NCBI GenBank assembly: GCA_015179125.1
Contig: WHVA01000059.1
Location: forward strand, 267,367 to 331,366
DNA: 64,000 nt
Source of the DNA: Gautieria morchelliformis
Lineage: Eukaryota; Basidiomycota; Agaricomycetes; Gomphales; Gomphaceae
Direction of reading: 5' to 3'
Shown here: one piece after another, positions 61,312 through 64,000 of the stretch
Numbering within the stretch: position 1 is the stretch's first letter
How the letters are laid out: every line of letters starts with the position of its first letter
Position numbers and translations under genes: made by a program
The notes under the pieces: model-generated
Database searches by the model: none
What the model was told of the DNA's origin: nothing
The model's input: the letters and a program-made list of their open reading frames with translations, nothing else

Positions 61312-62150
61312 TCAGTGACCTTCTAGAATAGGTGGGAAACTGACCAGGTTCGCTAGCCTTATGTGCTTCTCGAGGGGTGTTTCACTGCCTGCCATGGCCC
61401 AGTGATGCCTGCCTTGAGCTAGGTGGGGAGCGAGGGGCATTGTGTTTGCCCACCTTAGCTTGCATGTGCTCTTGGTTTTTCTTCTTGTTATTGGCATCAT
61501 GCTCATCTCATCCTCTGTTCTGACCATAGCCGCACCTAGAGTACCCCCTGCTGCAATACTGTGCATCAAGCCATTCCTCTTTAATTATCTTGTGGGTTTC
61601 TTCTATGGCACTCTTGTAAGACTCCCTGCCACCTCGCTGCAAGTGATCATAGAGGCCAATCATGGTGTACCTCTCCATGAGGTAGTCGGTTCTGTAGGGT
61701 TGCTTGCCAGGTGGTTGAGGCACATCATAAGAGGCATCCTTGTGGGATGGTGTGTGCAGGGTAGTGGTGGCTGTGGTCCACAGGGATGGTGTTGTGCTGC
61801 CCAAGGGTGTGTGTGGGAGGTGGGGTGCCATAGTATCCTGCCGGCATCACCCCAGATGGTGCAGTATATTGCTGATTCTCCAGAGAGGTGGCAACTGATG
61901 GTGAAATCACAGAGAACTGCAACATGGACTCCAATCCACTGAATGTGGCCAATACTTCAGACAGGCTGTCATCAGTGTTGCAATATGCCTTATTAGCCAC
62001 ATGGAAGCTCTGACCACCTAGCCATGTGTCATACCCAGTCAGGGCCAGGCCAGGGTCGGGCCCCCCTGCATACTTGTGCAGCATAGATTGGTTGTGCCAA
62101 TCCTGGAGTGTGGCATGCATGTCATTGTGTGCCTCTGGATTTGTCGTCAT
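61312..62150 (-). pseudogene. Broken gene of unknown family
   Basis: Three overlapping minus-strand frames appear to be one protein with two frameshifts. 62150-61725 starts MTTNPEAHNDMHATLQDWHN and is rich in H, P, T and G. 61831-61508 contains GKQPYRTDYLMERYTMIGLY and SYKSAIEETHKIIKEEWLDA, which look helical. 61569-61312 contains KLRWANTMPLAPHLAQGRHH and ends near 61312. I do not recognise the family. It may be a captured host gene or part of an unlisted repeat. Confidence 0.45.
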
Positions 62151-62387
62151 GTAGGGGCAAGCGAGCGAGATCTCAAGTAGGTGGAAGGGTATGCAACAGG
62201 TGAGCAGTTTTTATAGGATTGGGGATCAAGACTTGTAACACCATCATGTGGGTTTCAATCTGCATGTCCAATCCCAGCTCGCCCCACGCATTGTGGACAG
62301 GAACCATCTGCAGTCTGCATGTACAGTTGATGTACACCATCCTGCCATGCCATGTATGTACATATGGTGCATAGGAACCACAACGAA
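62151..62387. other. Spacer before the solo LTR
   Basis: No gene. Palindrome-rich words (catgtacagttgatgtac, gccatgccatgtatgtacat) occur, and similar words recur at 63110-63260 on the other side of the LTR. Confidence 0.4.
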
Positions 62388-63108
62388 TATTACGACCATG
62401 CCACCCAACCATCTCCACCACCTCTGCAACACCTCCGCGCCACCTCCGACTCTATTCCACAACCTCCGCATCCCACAACCTCAACCCCTTGCTCTCCAAC
62501 ACCCCTGATCAACTCTATTCATCGGCCCCTGTGCTAACCCTTAGCACAGCAACATGCCATTTCCAGTTCATCAGGACTTCTGTTTGTTCCACTGTCCATT
62601 AGACTTATGTTCCTTTGTTATTTTGCCCATTGTTCTTGACTCTACCCTGCACCCCCTTGTAGTCCCCTTGTTCTGTATTAGTTACGCACCCCATATGTCT
62701 ATCCAACTTCCGCTCCCTCTGGAATTTGCTTTAGTACTACCCTATTACTTGTTGTCTCAGCTCTGTGTATAAAACCCCCTCATGTATGCCCTCTGTTCTG
62801 CAATCAGATAATTGACTTTGATACATGAATCCCTTCACATTGTCTCCTGTTCTTAGTACAGCAAGTCTTGCAGGTACTCTCTCTCTGCCTTTAATACTCT
62901 GTCTTCCACCTCTTCCAACCTCCATTCTCCAATCTCCAGTTCTCAACACCCAGCCAAGATCAACTTCAAATCTCTCGACCTCCGCCTCATCCGATCTCCG
63001 GAATTCAAGTCCGAAATACCTAGGATGATAGTTCATCAGGGGCACAACACATAAGTTGAAGCCACTGTCCTTTCTAGATCCATTCTCCAGGATTTTCAAT
63101 ACGTAACA
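62388..63108 (+). repeat. Diverged solo Gyp-A-type LTR (721 bp), imperfect TSD
   Basis: It starts tattacgacc (TG to TA at the end) and ends AATACGTAACA. It contains TATAAAA (about 62768), aatcagataat (62801-62811) and the cttagtacagc and ggatgatagttcatcaggggc blocks of the family. Flanks are acgaa (62383-62387) and ccgaa (63109-63113), four of five identical, consistent with an old insertion. Confidence 0.85.
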
Positions 63109-63506
63109 CCGAACTGCACCCAGGGACAGTGGACAGGACCGTGGCCCATGAATGCATGTACGGCTCCCATGCCACAATCTGTTAGTCTGTGTATGGTGCA
63201 GAGCAGCCATCCGCGGCTCCACATATGCACAGGAACTGTCATACCATGGTGCACTGGAACCATACACCACTGTAAGGACATGGCCTTTGGCGAGTTACTT
63301 ACTGGTACAACCTTTTTCCGAGCCCCAGCTTGTGATACTTGTGCCCAAGTACTGTGATTCTAAGCCCAAGCCCAAGCTCATACCCAAGCTTGATCCCATG
63401 CCCAAGTCCCCTTAGTTACCTATCCCATTCAATCATGCATCATTAGTATATTGACCTTGCCCTGATTCCCCTGTATATGCTCGCCCCTGACCATTACTCT
63501 TGCCCA
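63109..63506. other. Spacer with repetitive words
   Basis: A short run of cccaagc repeats (cccaagcccaagctcatacccaagc, about 63366-63408) is the only structure seen. No gene. Confidence 0.4.
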
Positions 63507-63514
63507 TATATAAA
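63507..63514 (+). promoter_or_regulatory. TATA box of an LTR-like promoter
   Basis: TATATAAA followed by ccccttgtatgcacccctactcttcag resembles the TATA-to-RNA-start region of the gypsy LTRs nearby (TATAAAAccccctcatgtatg). It may belong to another LTR family. Confidence 0.4.
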
Positions 63515-63558
63515 CCCCTTGTATGCACCCCTACTCTTCAGTCTGTCAGACCCTCTAA

Positions 63559-63969
63559 GTGAAGTCCGGGAGACTGGTGACCGGTTTTTGCGGTGGGTCC
63601 TTTGTTGCACCATCAACGTCAGCGTCTTTGACAGTGTCTGAGGCGGCAAACCCGGGATTTTACCATTTAGGCTGCAAGTATCTATCACAAGCAGCGGACA
63701 GCAGCAAGGGAACATTTCCGCGTGATCATGTTAGCACCCGTGAGAATATGAGGACAGAGGATCACTGTACCTCGGTCTTTCACAGTAAGTCACTACAAGC
63801 TTCTGATATCAACAACAGCCATGGTGCGCCCAGGGGCTCAGTAGCACCTGGAAGTGCCACACTCAGTGCTACAGTGAAGGTGGCACAGACTCTCCAAGCC
63901 AAAAGAATAAGATACTCGATTGTCGATGGTGCATATCGTCGTATTCATGAGCCATGGACTTTACCATGA
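63559..63969 (+). other. Open frame of 136 codons, unknown
   Basis: It begins MKSGRLVTGFCGGSFVAPST and stops at 63967-63969. It has no recognised motif. Its position just after an LTR-like TATA suggests LTR/leader sequence rather than a gene, so coding status is doubtful. Confidence 0.25.
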
Positions 63970-64000
63970 AGATATTGACAAGAGGAGAGTGTTAAGAGTA

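Noticed and set aside
1..64000. rRNA genes, bacterial operons, promoters with Shine-Dalgarno sites, phage or plasmid functions
   Set aside because: Nothing of this kind is visible; introns, chromodomains and NWD/DUF2235 genes show a fungal nuclear sequence.

Overview
The window looks like a transposon-packed (possibly pericentromeric or otherwise gene-poor) chromosome segment of a filamentous basidiomycete, most likely an agaricomycete. The reasons are many 45-65 nt introns with GT(A/G)AGT-like donors and CTAAC/CTGAC branch sites, a C2-NACHT-WD40 (NWD) protein gene, a DUF2235 hydrolase gene with about 26 exons, chromodomain Ty3/gypsy elements, Ty1/copia elements and a Tad-like LINE. Only two host-type genes are clear: the DUF2235-ARM gene (+, about 7.30-12.61 kb, with one in-frame TAG) and the NWD gene (-, about 43.1-47.1 kb). 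Nearly everything else is mobile DNA.

Layout. 0.9-5.3 kb: mosaic of gypsy pol fragments, including a chimera of two families at about 4177. 5.3-6.65 kb: copia gag/protease fragment (Copia-3, -) next to a perfect 96-bp inverted repeat. 7.3-12.6 kb: DUF2235-ARM gene. 13.10-21.27 kb: complete gypsy element Gyp-A1 with two ~807-bp LTRs, TSD agatg and an antisense two-exon gene with a Zn2Cys6-type cluster. 21.38-31.51 kb: gypsy Gyp-B (-), split by a solo copia LTR (22588-23084, TSD gaatg) and by a complete, apparently intact copia element, Copia-1 (24048-29304, TSD gtggc, 1414-codon gag-pol). 32.4-32.8 kb: promoter-like block with ten TGACTCA sites. 33171-33846: tRNA-headed SINE with 13-bp TSD. 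34.1-35.9 kb: LINE ORF1 and the first codons of ORF2 (-). 36.55-39.88 kb: truncated Copia-2 (+) with a tandem leader. 40.6-42.7 kb: truncated Gyp-A2 (-) holding a solo Gyp-B LTR. 43.1-47.1 kb: NWD gene. 49.5-57.3 kb: decayed Gyp-A3 (+) with a second copy of the antisense gene. 57.3-61.1 kb: Gyp-C (-) interrupted by a solo Gyp-A LTR. 61.3-62.2 kb: broken unknown ORF. 62.4-63.1 kb: solo LTR.

The most unusual signals are in retroelement RNA biology. (1) All three copia elements carry, just before the primer-binding site, a hairpin-exon unit repeated so that earlier copies contain (or retain part of) a short intron and the last copy lacks exactly that intron, as if spliced leader RNA had been reverse-transcribed into the LTR. 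(2) In the same elements the gag start codon lies inside a primer site that fits the anticodon arm of initiator tRNA-Met. (3) Gyp-A elements have an 11-nt primer site exactly complementary to the predicted first 11 nt of their own RNA (Tf1-type self-priming). (4) Gyp-A elements carry a conserved antisense gene for a coiled-coil/Zn2Cys6/acidic protein downstream of pol.

Exon and element boundaries were read by eye; no alignment or database search was run. Function names rest on recognised motifs.
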